A stretch of 64,000 nt of DNA from Fen-1254 sp963778945 (GCA_963778945.1 CAVZWL010000005.1:93143-157142); one strand, 5' to 3'. Shown: positions 39,618 to 49,621, counted from the stretch's first letter. Program-made: numbers and translations. The notes: a model not told the origin generated them from the letters alone.

Positions 39618-40033
39618 ATGCCGATTGAAGACGACGCGGTGATTCGCAAAATATTGAACGAAACGAAAACCATCGCTCTTGTCGGTGCATCGAAGAAACC
39701 GTACCGGGACAGTTATCGTATCGGACAATTTCTTCGTCTCAAGAGGGTATACCGTTTTTCCGGTCAATCCGAACTATACGGAAATCGAAGGGGAAAAATG
39801 CTATCCCGATCTTACTCTCCATCGGAGAGCCGATCGATATCGTCGATGTTTTTCGTGCTCCCGATGCAGTCGGGGAAATCGTCGATGATGCCGTTGCCGT
39901 TCAAGCAAAAACCGTCTGGATGCAATTGGGAGTTGTCAATGAAAAGGCCGCTCAAAAAGCGGAGTCCGCCGGCATTGCTGTCATTATGGATCGATGCATC
40001 GCGGTAGAATACGCAAGACTGATGAAAGTTTAA
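39618..40033 (+). CDS. CoA-binding (YccU-like) protein, frame broken twice
   Basis: About 137 residues after bridging. The N-terminus DDAVIRKILNETKTIALVG is the Rossmann start of the CoA_binding_2 family. The second frame then gives VSRGYTVFPVNPNYTEIEG, and the third gives SIGEPIDIVDVFRAPDAVGE, KTVWMQLGVVNEKAAQKAES and AVIMDRCIAVEYARLMKV with stop at 40033. Breaks are near 39740 and 39815. All three pieces match consecutive parts of the family, so this is one gene. The molecular role of these stand-alone CoA-binding domains is unclear. Confidence 0.85.
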
Positions 40034-40154
40034 GCGTATGTTCTGCAGCACCGCCGCATGTCGAAGAGGAGGAGAGATGGGGACTGTAAACCGGGCATAA
40101 ATTCTCGCTCGAATTCCATAAATTAAAAAGTGATACTAATCTGAGAAATCAAAT

Positions 40155-41449
40155 TTGAAACTCCCCAAATGGATTTTCGTTCTGCTGGCAATGCCTCTTG
40201 TCTTTGTTTGCGCCCAGAGCATCGACGATTCCCTTATTGTTGTGAAGGAAATCCGAATCTCGGGCAACGACGTAACGAAAGAATATGTTATCCGGCGGGA
40301 GATGAAACTGCATGCACGGGGATACGCTCCGGCAGGAAATCCTAAAGCGGGACCAGGATCGGATTTATAATCTCGGTTTGTTCAATAAGGTCGATATCGA
40401 GTATTCCGTAGAGGACAGGCAGGCAACAGTCTTCGTTGTCGTTTCCGAGCGATGGTATCTATTGCCGTATCCTGTACTTGGAATGAAATACCACGATCTT
40501 TCGAAATTGTACTACGGAATCAGCGCCCTCGATAATAATTTCAGAGGATGCAACGAAAAAATATCGGCTCAAATTGGTTTCGGGTACGATCGATGGGCCG
40601 CTCTTTCATATCAAAACCCAAAGCTGACGGCTGACGACGATATATATTTTTCCTCGTCCATCATCGGACAGAAGGTGCATAATTTGAGTCCCATTTATGG
40701 AGAATATCTCAACAATAATTTTGATGTCAACGCGACGATAGGGAAGCGATTTGGCTATGATCAGACATTCTATGCGACCGCAGAATATCAAGTCTGGCAG
40801 GTGAACGATGCATTGATCGGCAGGACTGTCTCGGCTACGGGGCGCGATGCTTTTCCCGATCTGGTCTTCGTCTATCGATTCGACACCCGCAACGACATAG
40901 AATATGCAACGAGGGGAACGCTGATTGCACTTTCTTATGTGAAATACGGATTCGGAGATAATGCCGTCAATACGGTTGCTTCGACTTTCGACATCAAGCA
41001 TTTCATCGGAATCGGGGATAAAGGAGGTCTCGGTTTCCGGGCGCTCGGGTCTTTTGAATGGGGAGGATTGATTCCTCCATACCAGCATTTTTTCTTCGGT
41101 TACGACGATCGCATACGCGGATATTTCAATACTATTTTAGAAGGGGAAGACCGGCTGGGCGGGACAATGGAATTGCGTTTGCCGCTCTTAAGTCCGCATT
41201 ATTATGATGCCGATTATATGCCTCTTCCCGGATTCCATAGATTGCGCTACGGAATATATTTCAGCATCTTTGCAGATGCGGGAACGGTCATGGTACCGCA
41301 ATCAGGTTCTCAATCAACAGCCGGTTTATTCGGGCTATGGTGCAGGGCTGCATTTTCTTCTTCCGTACGGATTCACTATACGGACAGAGGGCGCAGTCAA
41401 CAATCGCGGCGAGGCACAGGCATATATAGATTTTGATACGTCGTTTTAA
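40155..41449 (+). CDS. BamA/TamA-like outer-membrane protein with one POTRA domain, frame broken twice
   Basis: About 430 residues. The signal peptide is WIFVLLAMPLVFVCAQ. One POTRA-like segment is split at about 40315: VVKEIRISGNDVTKEYVIRR, then RDQDRIYNLGLFNKVDIEY. A 16-strand-type barrel follows, with GFRALGSFEWGG and the lid-loop motif HFFFGYDDRIRGY, equivalent to the VRGY/F motif of Omp85 proteins. A second break near 41310 leads to SGYGAGLHFLLPYGFTIR and the terminal beta-signal AYIDFDTSF. A single POTRA and small size argue against the main BamA; a FhaC/TamA-like or surface-antigen relative is likely. The start is TTG at 40155. Confidence 0.82.
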
Positions 41450-41550
41450 CCGGAAAGTACTGCTCATAATTATATTTAAAATCTGCAGCCGCTGGCGACG
41501 TTGTCCCTTCGGGATGACCGCGGATGGTTTCTGACATCAGCCGTAAAATT

Positions 41551-42266
41551 ATGGAATACTTCTACGCACAATCGAACGATATCAATCAACGTGAAATCAC
41601 ACTCCGCGGAGACGAATCGAAGCATCTTGCGCGCGTTCTGCGCAAAAAAGAAGGTGAGGTCGTTTTTATAACCGACGGCAATGGCCGCATGTTCGAGACT
41701 GTTAATCGAACAGATTGGTTCTTCAACAGCCGTGTGCCGTATTGAAGCGGTATCATGAGGAATACAATGAAACCAAACCGAGTATAACTCTTGCCGTTTC
41801 GCCGTTGAAAAATCCGGGTCGCTTCGATTTTCTGATAGAAAAAGCGACCGAACTTGGTGTTTGCCGGATCATTCCGTTCCTATCTGAAAGAACGATATCC
41901 CGCAGGGACAAAAAAGAAAGGCTTCAAAAAATAGCTCTTGCCGCAATGAAACAATGCGGCAGAAGCCGTTTGCCGGAAATTACACGGGCTGTAAAGTTTG
42001 ACGAACTGTTAAAAACAAAAAGTGATTATGAACTTGCTTGCATTCCGCATGAACAAGCGGAACGGCTCAAACGCTGCATTCCGTATTCCAGATGGACACT
42101 GCTTTAAAAACTGTTTTAATAGCGATTGGTCCGGAAGGGGGATTTTCAGAAGGGGAAATTCAAAAAGCCGAATCCGCGGGATTTATTCCTGTCTCGCTGG
42201 GTATCCGCCGCCTTCGGTACTGAAACCGCCGCGATAGCTGCTTTGTGCGCGTTTCAATCAATATAA
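41551..42266 (+). CDS. rsmE: 16S rRNA m3U1498 methyltransferase RsmE, frame broken three times
   Basis: About 237 residues. It begins MEYFYAQSNDINQREITLRG, with GDESKHLARVLRKKEGE (PUA-like domain). It resumes after breaks near 41705 as ITLAVSPLKNPGRFDFLIEK and KATELGVCRIIPFLSERT. After another break near 42095 comes the SPOUT knot IAIGPEGGFSEGEIQKAES and FIPVSLGIRRLR. A third break near 42217 leads to TETAAIAALCAFQSI and the stop at 42266. It methylates uridine 1498 in the decoding region of 16S rRNA using SAM. It is unusually damaged for its length. Confidence 0.88.
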
Positions 42267-42279
42267 TTCTGCAAATGGA

Positions 42280-42858
42280 TCACGATTCCGGATTTTCATT
42301 CCAGTTATATTCAATTTCAATGCTTTGCTGCTTTGCCGTTTCATATCCGATAAGATCTGATATGAAACCCAAAGTCATATCAATTCCTGCGCTGACACCG
42401 GAACTTGTATAGATATTGCCGTCTTTCATCCACCGGGCCTTTTTTATCCATTGAACCTTCGGGGATTCTTTTTGTGTCCATGTAAAAACCCGCTTGTTTG
42501 AAGTCGCTTTCTTCCCGTCTAATAATCCCGTCTTTGAAAAAAGAATGGAACCGGTACAGACCGTCAAGATGAATTCCGCTTTCCCGGCAAATTGGGCAAT
42601 ATTGTCGATGAAGCGGGTATCTTTGATCAAATTTCTTGTTCCCATTCCGCCGGGAATAAGCATAATATATGATTCCGAATGCATTTCGGAAAAAGCTTTC
42701 GTTGCCGTCTGCACCTTCTGGGAGCTTGTGACCATGCCGCCGTCGAATGAATAGAATTCCGGATTAAAATGCTGCGGCATCCGTCCTAATATTTCGATTG
42801 GGCCGAAGACATCCAATGTCTCGAATTCGTTAAAGAGGATTGTAACGATGTCTCTCAT
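42280..42858 (-). CDS. DJ-1/PfpI-family protein (GATase1-like)
   Basis: 192 residues, intact. The N-terminal half reads FNEFETLDVFGPIEILGRMP. The nucleophile elbow is ILTVCTGSILFSKTGLLDG with the conserved Cys. The C-terminal region has ARWMKDGNIYTSSGVSAGID, typical of the ThiJ/PfpI subgroup related to isonitrile hydratase and AraC-fused domains. No HTH domain is attached. Function is uncertain (glyoxalase, isonitrile hydratase or chaperone-like activities are known in the superfamily). It is convergent with rsmE, 13 bases away. Confidence 0.83.
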   Translation of the reverse strand: MRDIVTILFNEFETLDVFGPIEILGRMPQHFNPEFYSFDGGMVTSSQKVQTATKAFSEMHSESYIMLIPGGMGTRNLIKDTRFIDNIAQFAGKAEFILTVCTGSILFSKTGLLDGKKATSNKRVFTWTQKESPKVQWIKKARWMKDGNIYTSSGVSAGIDMTLGFISDLIGYETAKQQSIEIEYNWNENPES

Positions 42859-42996
42859 AGTATTTTCTTTCTGTTTGATATCGCAATTTGCGATGTCAAA
42901 ATATTATGTTCGTTTTCGGGGAGATAGGAATTCTCTTCTACCTTAACGTACAAAGAAAAAATTTGTTATTTTTTGCTTTTTAATGTGTTCAATCGC

Positions 42997-43020
42997 AGGG
43001 GCACGTTGCGATGTGCCCCT
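42997..43020. repeat. G/C-rich inverted repeat in a 332-bp intergenic region
   Basis: aggggcac and gtgcccct are perfect complements around an 8-base loop, flanked by gc and acctgc. It lies in 42859-43190, where no gene is seen. The same gap has two related short words, ggcactagcctc and ggcactagctct, about 47 bases apart. The stem resembles the dispersed palindromes seen in many environmental genomes; no U-tract follows. Confidence 0.6.
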
Positions 43021-43190
43021 ACCTGCAACAAGTGCCGCTCCAATTAAATCATAATGTGTTTTGTCATGCAGAAGTGCATTATTTTCGCGGCACTAGCCTC
43101 ATGGAATACAATATCATTTTTTAGGAATGGCACTAGCTCTCAGTTGATGTTTCGTCGGGATGTCTTAACTTAATGCAAACTCGTTCCGGT

Positions 43191-45087
43191 TTATTGTTCA
43201 GACTGTTTTAAAAGGTCTTTAATATCGTCCGAAGCAGATGAAGAGGATAGTTTATCATAGACATCATCGCCGTAATCATTTTTTAGATTTACTTTTGCTC
43301 CAGCCCTGAGCAGTGTTCGGACAAATTCCGTTTTCGGATCATAATTCGAGGAAAGATATGCCATAAGCGGCGTATCTCCGGAGAATCCGCGTTGATTGGG
43401 ATCGGCCCCTGCATTCACAAGTGCTGTCAACATTTTTAAAGATGATTGGGCACGGTCGAAACCTCTTGCAAGCAATGCAACATGATACAAAGGCGGCTTG
43501 CTGTCATAGACAAAGCTTAAGTCGGGATTATTGCTTAAAAGAAGATCGAACATTTCCATATTATTATGATAAATTGCATAATAGAGGGCAACTCCTTTTT
43601 CCCGTGAATTTGCCGAGCCGATTTGAGACATAAATGCAGCTTTGTCTTTGGTGTTTACCGCTTCGAGAAGAGTTTTTACATGCAGTTCTTCCCCTTTAAA
43701 AGTAAGCTGAATAAGCTTCGTTGATTTATTGCAGCTTATACCCCTTGAATTGTACTGAAAGCCGCTATAGATTGATGTGTCGAATTTAAAATCAACCAAC
43801 ACTTTTAAATTCTTATCGATACATCCCCATTTTCCGCCTTTCGATACCCACATCGTATCATAGTATTTTACCTGTCTATCGTACTCAAGAGGCAGAATAT
43901 TCTGTCCGCTGGGACGGACGCAGCCCCACTTTCCGTTCTGCAGGACGGAATAATAATCGAAATAAATACTATCCCAAATATCATAATTATCGTATTGACC
44001 GAAGAGAATCGAATCGTACGCAAACGGAGCGACTTCAATTCCCTTGCTGGAAATAGCTCCCCATTTATGACCTTTAGAAACCCACATCGTATCGCTGTAC
44101 TCGACAGGTACATCGTAGAGAATGGGAACCACTATTTTATTGCGGGTGTCGACACATCCCCATTTGCCGTTCTTTGAAACGCTCAATGCCCATGCATTTT
44201 CTTTATCATACGTTGCATTATGAAAATTTTCCATTGCATCGTAGAGTCCCGGCGGTATCAATGTCTTTCCTTTATCATCCATTAAGTGTTACGTTTTGTG
44301 CTGTGCGGGCGATATATTCCGTTCCGTAGATACCTGTATAAAGAGTATCGTATTGCAATCCGATGATACATTTGCCTGAAGCAACATCGACAACCCCGTA
44401 TTTATTTTCTTCAGCACTCACAATTAATTGATTGGTTCCGGCTATATCCATTTTATGATATGCATGGTTCTGGAGGACTGTACCCAATTTGGCGTTAAAA
44501 AGAAAATATCCTACGTATGGAGTAGATATATTCGATTCCTGCGGTGTAAGGAAAAATCCCAGATACAGGTTTTTCTTAGAATCGTAATTCGTCAAATAGA
44601 TTTTATATTTCGTCGACAGCAGTTTTTTCCCGCCAGGAGAATAAAAATCCGTGATGGCATTCTCATCTTTGCTCAATCTGGCCTGGAACCCGCAAAATTC
44701 ATAAAGTTCTTTTCCATCGTTGGGATAAAAATCTTGATATTCTTTTTCGATCTCGGCATATTTGCACGGTATAATGACTTTTTTGTCGTGGAGGGAATAT
44801 ATCCCTTCATTGTTCAATGAATCGTAAACATTGACATATGCTAAAGGAACGATTGCCGGTGTTCCATCTAATGTGATATCCTTGTATTTAAAAGGAATCA
44901 GCATTTTCTTATCCGCTATTCTCATCAGACCGGTGAGTCCGTTGTCGTTTTTCACCGATTCATACAATGACGGCGCATGTGTTTCTTCGGTATATTCATC
45001 ATCCGGATCGTCTTCCTGCGCAAACATCACATTGGAAAGAACGGGAAATAAGAGAAAGAGGGTGCAGAGGAGAAATTTGTTTTTCAT
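43191..45087 (-). CDS. exported WG-repeat plus ankyrin-repeat protein, one frameshift
   Basis: About 631 residues. After a signal peptide (LLCTLFLLFPVLSNVMFAQ) come repeated WG-type units with the spacing KWG-x(5)-G-x(3)-P-x-x-YD: GKWGCVDTRNKIVVPILYD, HKWGAISSKGIEVAPFAYD, GKWGCVRPSGQNILPLEYD and GKWGCIDKNLKVL. From about residue 470 ankyrin-type helices follow: GVALYYAIYHNNMEMFDLLL, LTALVNAGADPNQRGFSGD and TLLRAGAKVNLKNDYGDD. The frame breaks near 44280, apparently through one extra A (NVTL to MDDKGKTLIP). The two halves overlap by 8 bases and read as one protein. It is periplasmic or surface-exposed; the role is unknown, with both repeat types suggesting binding surfaces. Confidence 0.75.
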
Positions 45088-45407
45088 GATAATCCCAGTG
45101 GAATGAGTGGTGCCTGTTTTTCAGCGTTTCGGCTTTCGCTCTGTACTCTTTTTAGGATTTTCCGGATGCTCCATACGGGATTGCGATTTGGATGCGGCCT
45201 GAATCGGCGGATGGTGCTGCAAAGGCGCATACAATTTCCTGCGGAGTTTTTTGAGGGGATGAGTAAAAGACAAGAGTTGCTCCGCAAAAAAAGCCAATTC
45301 CTCTGTGCTTATTGAAAAAAGCGCTTGAGGAAAAGGGTGAAAACTTTATTTGGTAATTCTGCCAGCCTCCATTTGCGGGCATGAGAAATATACAGGATCG
45401 TTGATTA
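45088..45407. other. 320-bp intergenic region, no gene supported
   Basis: Short ORFs here have no recognisable protein pattern. Positions 45262-45290 resemble the start of the repeat at 52247 and 59208 (tgctccgc followed by A-rich aaagc and aattc), but only weakly. It must hold the promoter of the WG/ankyrin gene on the minus strand. Confidence 0.4.
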
Positions 45408-46513
45408 ATACAAACGTCCTAAATAAAGTGACAATGTAGAGAATGTTCGTTATATTGGGGGCATGAAAAACCCCACATTAAGTTTAGAGCATAAAGACGC
45501 CAATAAAGAACGATTATTGGCAATAGCCGATCAAATACCAGGCGCATGGATTGGCATAAAGATAGCCGCCCTTCTTTTAGTGCTGGAAGGACAACGCCCT
45601 GGATGGATAACCGAGGTATTCGGATTAACCCGAATGAGGCCTAAGTCGTTGGATTCACGGTGTAAACAGAGATGGCATAGAGTTCTTGAAACCCAAGCCC
45701 AGAGCAGGAAGAACTTCACGGTTAGAGCCGAAAGTCCAAAGAGTACTTGCAGCACATTTGGAGAAGTCTCCAAGGGAATTTGGATTAAACCGCGTACAGT
45801 GGGATGGGCCAACGTTAGCGATTCATCTAAAGCGTTTCTTTGGAATAAACATGAAGGTACGACAAGCCCAACGATGGATGCACCATCTTGGATATCGTCT
45901 AAAGCGGGCAAGTTACTCGTATCTTCAAGCACGGAGCCAAGAAGCACAGAAATTTCAGAGGGCTTTAAAAAAAACTTAAGTCCCTTAAGCCGAATGAAAC
46001 CATCGTCTTCCAGGATGAGACAGGATTCACGATGCACCCTCGATTGAGTCGTGGTTGGGCGAAGAAAGGGAAACGTCTGAAGATTCCTACGACAAGCCAG
46101 CATCGTGTCCGTCTGAATATCTCTGGTTGGGTTAATCCTTTGCTCGGACGCTATGGTATGATTAAGACAGAACGAGGTGATCGAAAGGGATTCCTCAATA
46201 TTTTGCGTCATCTTTATGGGAGGTTTAAAGGATATACTATTTGGTTGTATGTTGATAGGGCCCGTTGGCATAAGGGTGAACCGATTGATCAATTTATTGA
46301 AAAACATCCAAGGCTCCATCTCGAATATCTGCCGCCGTATCAACCAGGCTTAAATATGCAGGAAAGGATTTGGCGTAGAATTCGCTATGAATCCACCACC
46401 AATCGGTGGTTCGATAATCTCGATACTCTTTGGATTGTTGTTCGTCAGACAACTCGTTCATGGTCTTCTCAGAAAATTCGTAGGTTATGTAACATTTTAT
46501 AATACGTTTGTAT
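45408..46513 (+). mobile_element. IS630-family insertion sequence (1106 bp)
   Basis: Both ends are atacaaacgt as inverted repeats, and each is flanked by a TA dinucleotide (45406-45407 and 46514-46515), as expected for IS630/Tc1-type TA target duplication. It contains one transposase gene filling nearly the whole element. Inner end sequence is only loosely matched between the two sides. The element is probably non-functional as read because of two frame breaks. Confidence 0.88.
45463..46502 (+). CDS. IS630-family DDE transposase, frame broken twice
   Basis: About 345 residues. The N-terminal HTH part is KIAALLLVLEGQRPGWITEV. After LTR an extra G near 45646 shifts to SRWIHGVNRDGIEFL and RVQWDGPTLAIHLKRFFGI, a second winged HTH. 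At a run of eight A (45966-45973) the frame shifts again to LKPNETIVFQDETGFTMHP, containing the first Asp. LYVDRARWHKG gives the second Asp, and YLPPYQPGLNMQERIWR the final Glu-containing segment. A nine-A run would keep the frame. Frameshifting at A-runs is known in some IS families, but the direction needed here (+1) and the general error load make a sequence error more likely. Confidence 0.88.
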
Positions 46514-46534
46514 TAGTAATCAAGGAAGTGATTG

Positions 46535-46630
46535 CACAGATTTCTCTAATTTTTCACAGATGGCAGATGGTGCTATGATTACACGGATTGGACGGATTTA
46601 GCGCAGACTACCAAGAATAGGAGCAGTCGG
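46535..46630 (+). repeat. cacagat-type low-complexity repeat words
   Basis: The words ttgcacagattt, tttcacagatgg, attacacggattgg and ttagcgcagac recur with a 10-20 base period just after the IS630 element. Similar words occur at 49676-49735, 50552-50580 and 58291-58340. No gene is seen in 46516-46699. Confidence 0.55.
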
Positions 46631-46699
46631 CAGATTTAGAAATATTGAACCTCGACAAATTTTTTCTCAAGCCTGGCTTGGGAACGAGCATTTGATATG

Positions 46700-47503
46700 T
46701 TATTCTTTCACACCTATTAAAAATATTCTGTTGAAAACAAGTCTCACCATCCCGTCGTCCTTTGCTTGCTTGATAAATTCAGCTTTGACAATATTCTGAA
46801 ACTCATGTATATAATCATCCGGAATTTGGCAGTCATAATAATCTTTATTCAAATATCCGGCAATTGCACCGGAAGCGAAAATTTTAAAGACATCCCCCGG
46901 AGTATGAAGCGTTTTGATGGTTTGTATTTCACAAAACGGGACGTCAAAACCATGATGTTGAAACAAATCGGTATACTCCGATGAGGTATCAAAGAAAAGC
47001 CATGGACTCCTGAAATGCTGAAAGATCCGTCCTAATGTCTCATGCTTTATTATTGCATCGACGGCCTGAACAAAATTCGGACAATAGTCGCGTCTGGCGG
47101 GAGCTTGAATGCCGATCCGGCCGCGTGGTTTTAATGCATTCTGAAAATTCCGGACGGCCTTTTTTGCATCCGTAACCCATTGAAAAGTGGAATTACAGAA
47201 AATGACGTCGAATGTATTTTCAAAGGGAATATCTTCTGCAGAACCTAATTGGAAATGTATTTCATTGCCATAATGCTTCGATGATTCGTTTATCATCCCT
47301 TCTGAGGGATCGACTCCAACGATAGAGCCGTGCGATTTGTCAAAAATCTTTTTTGTCAGATTGCCGGTCCCGCAGCCCACATCCAGAACACTTTCTTTGT
47401 CTTTGATGTCCAAGAGCGCGAACAAAATATCTGCCGCGGAATTCTGAATAATGGATGTTTCGTGGTAGCGCTTTGAGATTTCAGTAAAATTTTGATTGAT
47501 CAT
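46700..47503 (-). CDS. SAM-dependent class I methyltransferase
   Basis: 267 residues, intact. Motif I is SVLDVGCGTGNLTKKI, post-I GVDPSEGMI, motif II FDVIFCNSTFQWV and motif III ALKPRGRIGIQAPA. The layout resembles trans-aconitate / malonyl-ACP (BioC-like) methyltransferases, but no biotin genes are near and the substrate is open. Composition is slightly more AT-rich than the housekeeping block. It stands alone. Confidence 0.82.
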   Translation of the reverse strand: MINQNFTEISKRYHETSIIQNSAADILFALLDIKDKESVLDVGCGTGNLTKKIFDKSHGSIVGVDPSEGMINESSKHYGNEIHFQLGSAEDIPFENTFDVIFCNSTFQWVTDAKKAVRNFQNALKPRGRIGIQAPARRDYCPNFVQAVDAIIKHETLGRIFQHFRSPWLFFDTSSEYTDLFQHHGFDVPFCEIQTIKTLHTPGDVFKIFASGAIAGYLNKDYYDCQIPDDYIHEFQNIVKAEFIKQAKDDGMVRLVFNRIFLIGVKE

Positions 47504-47683
47504 TGGATTCTCTTTTTTTGTGTCTTCGGATTTAGGAATGAAATTTCATTTTTCTTTTATAGTTATACCATTATTCGTCTTCCTGCCGCAATGTAGCATT
47601 CCAGCCGGTTCCCGGATCAAGCCGCACCTCCACGTGCCACGGCCGGCAGCATACCGGATATTCCTGAACGTTGGAATATCAAA

Positions 47684-48155
47684 CTAAAATCCGATCTTCT
47701 GTTTTGGAGGATCGGGTGGAACAAGAAGCTGACGTATCGCTTCGAATACGATCGTAAATTTCTGATCGCATTTTTTCTCCATTTCCTCTAAAGACGTGGA
47801 CGAAAAGTCGGTTCGTGGGAATTTGTATCTCACTCTAAGACGGATACGCGACATTTATTTTCAACTCATAAGTTCTCGTCCATGTCTCTAGTTTCCGAGC
47901 AATATCTTGATGCGTTGTAAGTAGTTCCCGTAATGCTGCAAATATACGCATAATCTGAATGTTTACCTGGACGGCTCGTTTGCTCTTCAACACGCTTGAA
48001 AGCATCGCTACGCCAAGTTCCGTAAAGGCATGAGGCACTTTACGTGTGCCGCCCCATCTTGATGTTCCAATTTGGAACATCAAGTTTTTGTATTCCTCCA
48101 GTGTAAGATGAAACATAAAATCTACCGGGAAGCGATCACGATTTCGACGTATAGT
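47684..48155 (-). pseudogene. ORF6N-domain protein gene, 5'-truncated and split by a 95-bp element
   Basis: The minus strand reads RRNRDRFPVDFMFHLTLEEY, QIGTSRWGGTRKVPHAFTE and QVNIQIMRIFAALRELLTTH…RKLE, which is the C-terminal half of ORF6N/KilA-N-type DNA-binding proteins. An in-frame stop near 48160 shows the N-terminal half is gone. After RKLE the gene is interrupted by 47791-47885. On the far side it resumes exactly with LEEMEKKCDQKFTIVFEAI and RQLLVPPDPPKQKIGF to the stop at 47684. The interruption duplicates ctcta (tagag on this strand). Left unsplit the join would read RKLEEMEKK, the family sequence. Confidence 0.8.
47791..47885. mobile_element. 95-bp MITE-like inverted-repeat element, copy 1 (inside the ORF6N gene)
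   Basis: The left end acgtggacgaaaagt and the reverse complement of the right end, acatggacgagaact, are near-identical terminal repeats. It is flanked on both sides by ctcta (47786-47790 and 47886-47890), a 5-bp target duplication. It has no coding capacity. It aligns over its full length with 58563-58658 at roughly 80% identity and one gap, by eye. Confidence 0.8.
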
Positions 48156-48261
48156 TTAAAGCGAAAATGCGATTAAAAGAATGCTGGTGCATAATACTAT
48201 TATAATGTTTTGTATCTTATTGGCTAATTGTAAGCCGGCTTCCATAGCGATATTTAATAAA

Positions 48262-48400
48262 TGATGTTACGCACAGTGTTAGCTGTACAGAAAAAAGGAA
48301 AGTTGTCATACGCGAATGCCTTAATCGAATATCCAGTTCTTCTGGATTCCCGCTAAAAACCCGCGGGAATGACTTTTTTCCCCTTTTTACGTAACATCAG
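48262..48400. mobile_element. 139-bp MITE-like element with 8-bp target duplication
   Basis: It begins tgatgttacg and ends cgtaacatcag; gatgttacg/cgtaacatc is a perfect 9-base inverted terminal repeat. It is flanked by identical 8-mers ttaataaa at 48254-48261 and 48401-48408. Inside is a palindrome gattcccgc…gcgggaatgac. It has no coding capacity. It lies in the 309-bp gap between the broken ORF6N gene and the SPFH gene, where no gene is seen. Confidence 0.65.
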
Positions 48401-48464
48401 TTAATAAATTGGAACATGAGCTTCTTAGGATCATGCCAAATGGCAAAGGCATATTATGACAAAT

Positions 48465-49373
48465 TTATGCCGACGCCTTCGGTTTACCGGACGGATCCTT
48501 AATCGGAACCACTCCCGCAAGGTCGCCGATAATATTTACTAATTCCGAATTTCCTGAAATGACTATCTTTGAATTCTTTTCCAAAGAATTCTGGACGGTG
48601 TCGAGCCGCTTCAGAAGCTGGGCGTTTCCGACGAAATATTTATTTGCCGAGTCGTTGACCAATCGTATGGCCTCCGCCTGACCTTCGGCTTCGAGTATGT
48701 TCGCCTGCTTGACGCCTTCTGCTTCCTTGATTGCTGCGCGCTTTTTGCCGTCTGCAGTTGTTTCAGCCGCAGTGGCATAGTCGATAGCCGCAATCTTTTC
48801 GTTCTCTGCCTTGACAATCTTGTTCATTGTATCCTGAACATCTTTAGGCGGATCGATTTCCTTAAGCTCTGCGCGTACAATGTCGATTCCCCACGATGCC
48901 GTTTCTTTAATAAGAATGGTGTGCAGTTCATCGTTAATCTTGCCCCTTTCGCTGTTTGCGGACTTAAGTGTCATCGTACCGATGATGTTCCGGAGCGTTG
49001 TTCGGGCAAGATTGACAATTTGCGAATTGACATTATTGACGTTGTACTGCGAACATTTTACGCTTTCTTCATCCGGCTTTACCCTGTAATAAATCTGCGC
49101 ATCGACCATGGCATTGAGATTGTCGTTCGTAATAATCTCCTGCGGCTCTGCGTCGATCATTTGTTCCGTTGTGTTGATCTGATACATATGATCGATGATG
49201 GGAATAATCCAGTGAAAGCCCGGACCTGCAAATTTGTGATATTTGCCCAGACGCTCTATAAGTCCACGGTGTGTGGGACGAATAATGCGTATGCCGCTGA
49301 ATAGGATTAATATAATTATTCCAACGGCAATGATTTCAAATAACAATAAAGACGAAATTACATTTTCTTCCAT
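48465..49373 (-). CDS. SPFH/band-7 (stomatin/paraslipin-like) membrane protein
   Basis: 302 residues, intact. One N-terminal membrane helix (SLLLFEIIAVGIIILILF) is followed by the band-7 domain: RPTHRGLIERLGKYHKFAGP, DAEPQEIITNDNLNAMVDAQ, TLRNIIGTMTLKSANSERGK and IDIVRAELKEIDPPKDVQ. An alanine/glutamate-rich coiled coil follows (KAENEKIAAIDYATAAE…ANILEAEGQAEAIR). AAGGAG lies 7 bases before the ATG. Such proteins oligomerise in the inner membrane and organise microdomains or modulate proteases. A NfeD partner, often adjacent, is not seen. Confidence 0.92.
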   Translation of the reverse strand: MEENVISSLLLFEIIAVGIIILILFSGIRIIRPTHRGLIERLGKYHKFAGPGFHWIIPIIDHMYQINTTEQMIDAEPQEIITNDNLNAMVDAQIYYRVKPDEESVKCSQYNVNNVNSQIVNLARTTLRNIIGTMTLKSANSERGKINDELHTILIKETASWGIDIVRAELKEIDPPKDVQDTMNKIVKAENEKIAAIDYATAAETTADGKKRAAIKEAEGVKQANILEAEGQAEAIRLVNDSANKYFVGNAQLLKRLDTVQNSLEKNSKIVISGNSELVNIIGDLAGVVPIKDPSGKPKASA

Positions 49374-49621
49374 TGTTTTTCTCCTTTTTAGTCCGGTTTA
49401 TCCGCGACTATCCCGAATATATCTTCGATGTTCCCGGGAGGAGCCGGTCGCAGTTGCAGGCAAATTATGGCATAAAAAAAGTTTTATGCAGATCAGAGAA
49501 TCGATAAATTGGAAGGAAACTGTGCAACGTGAACTCCTCCCGAATTCAGTTGAACCTCGATTTAAGGTGCAATAAATCTAGGTTTTAGTCAAGTGAATGA
49601 TTGCTCAGAATGTGTTTTTAT

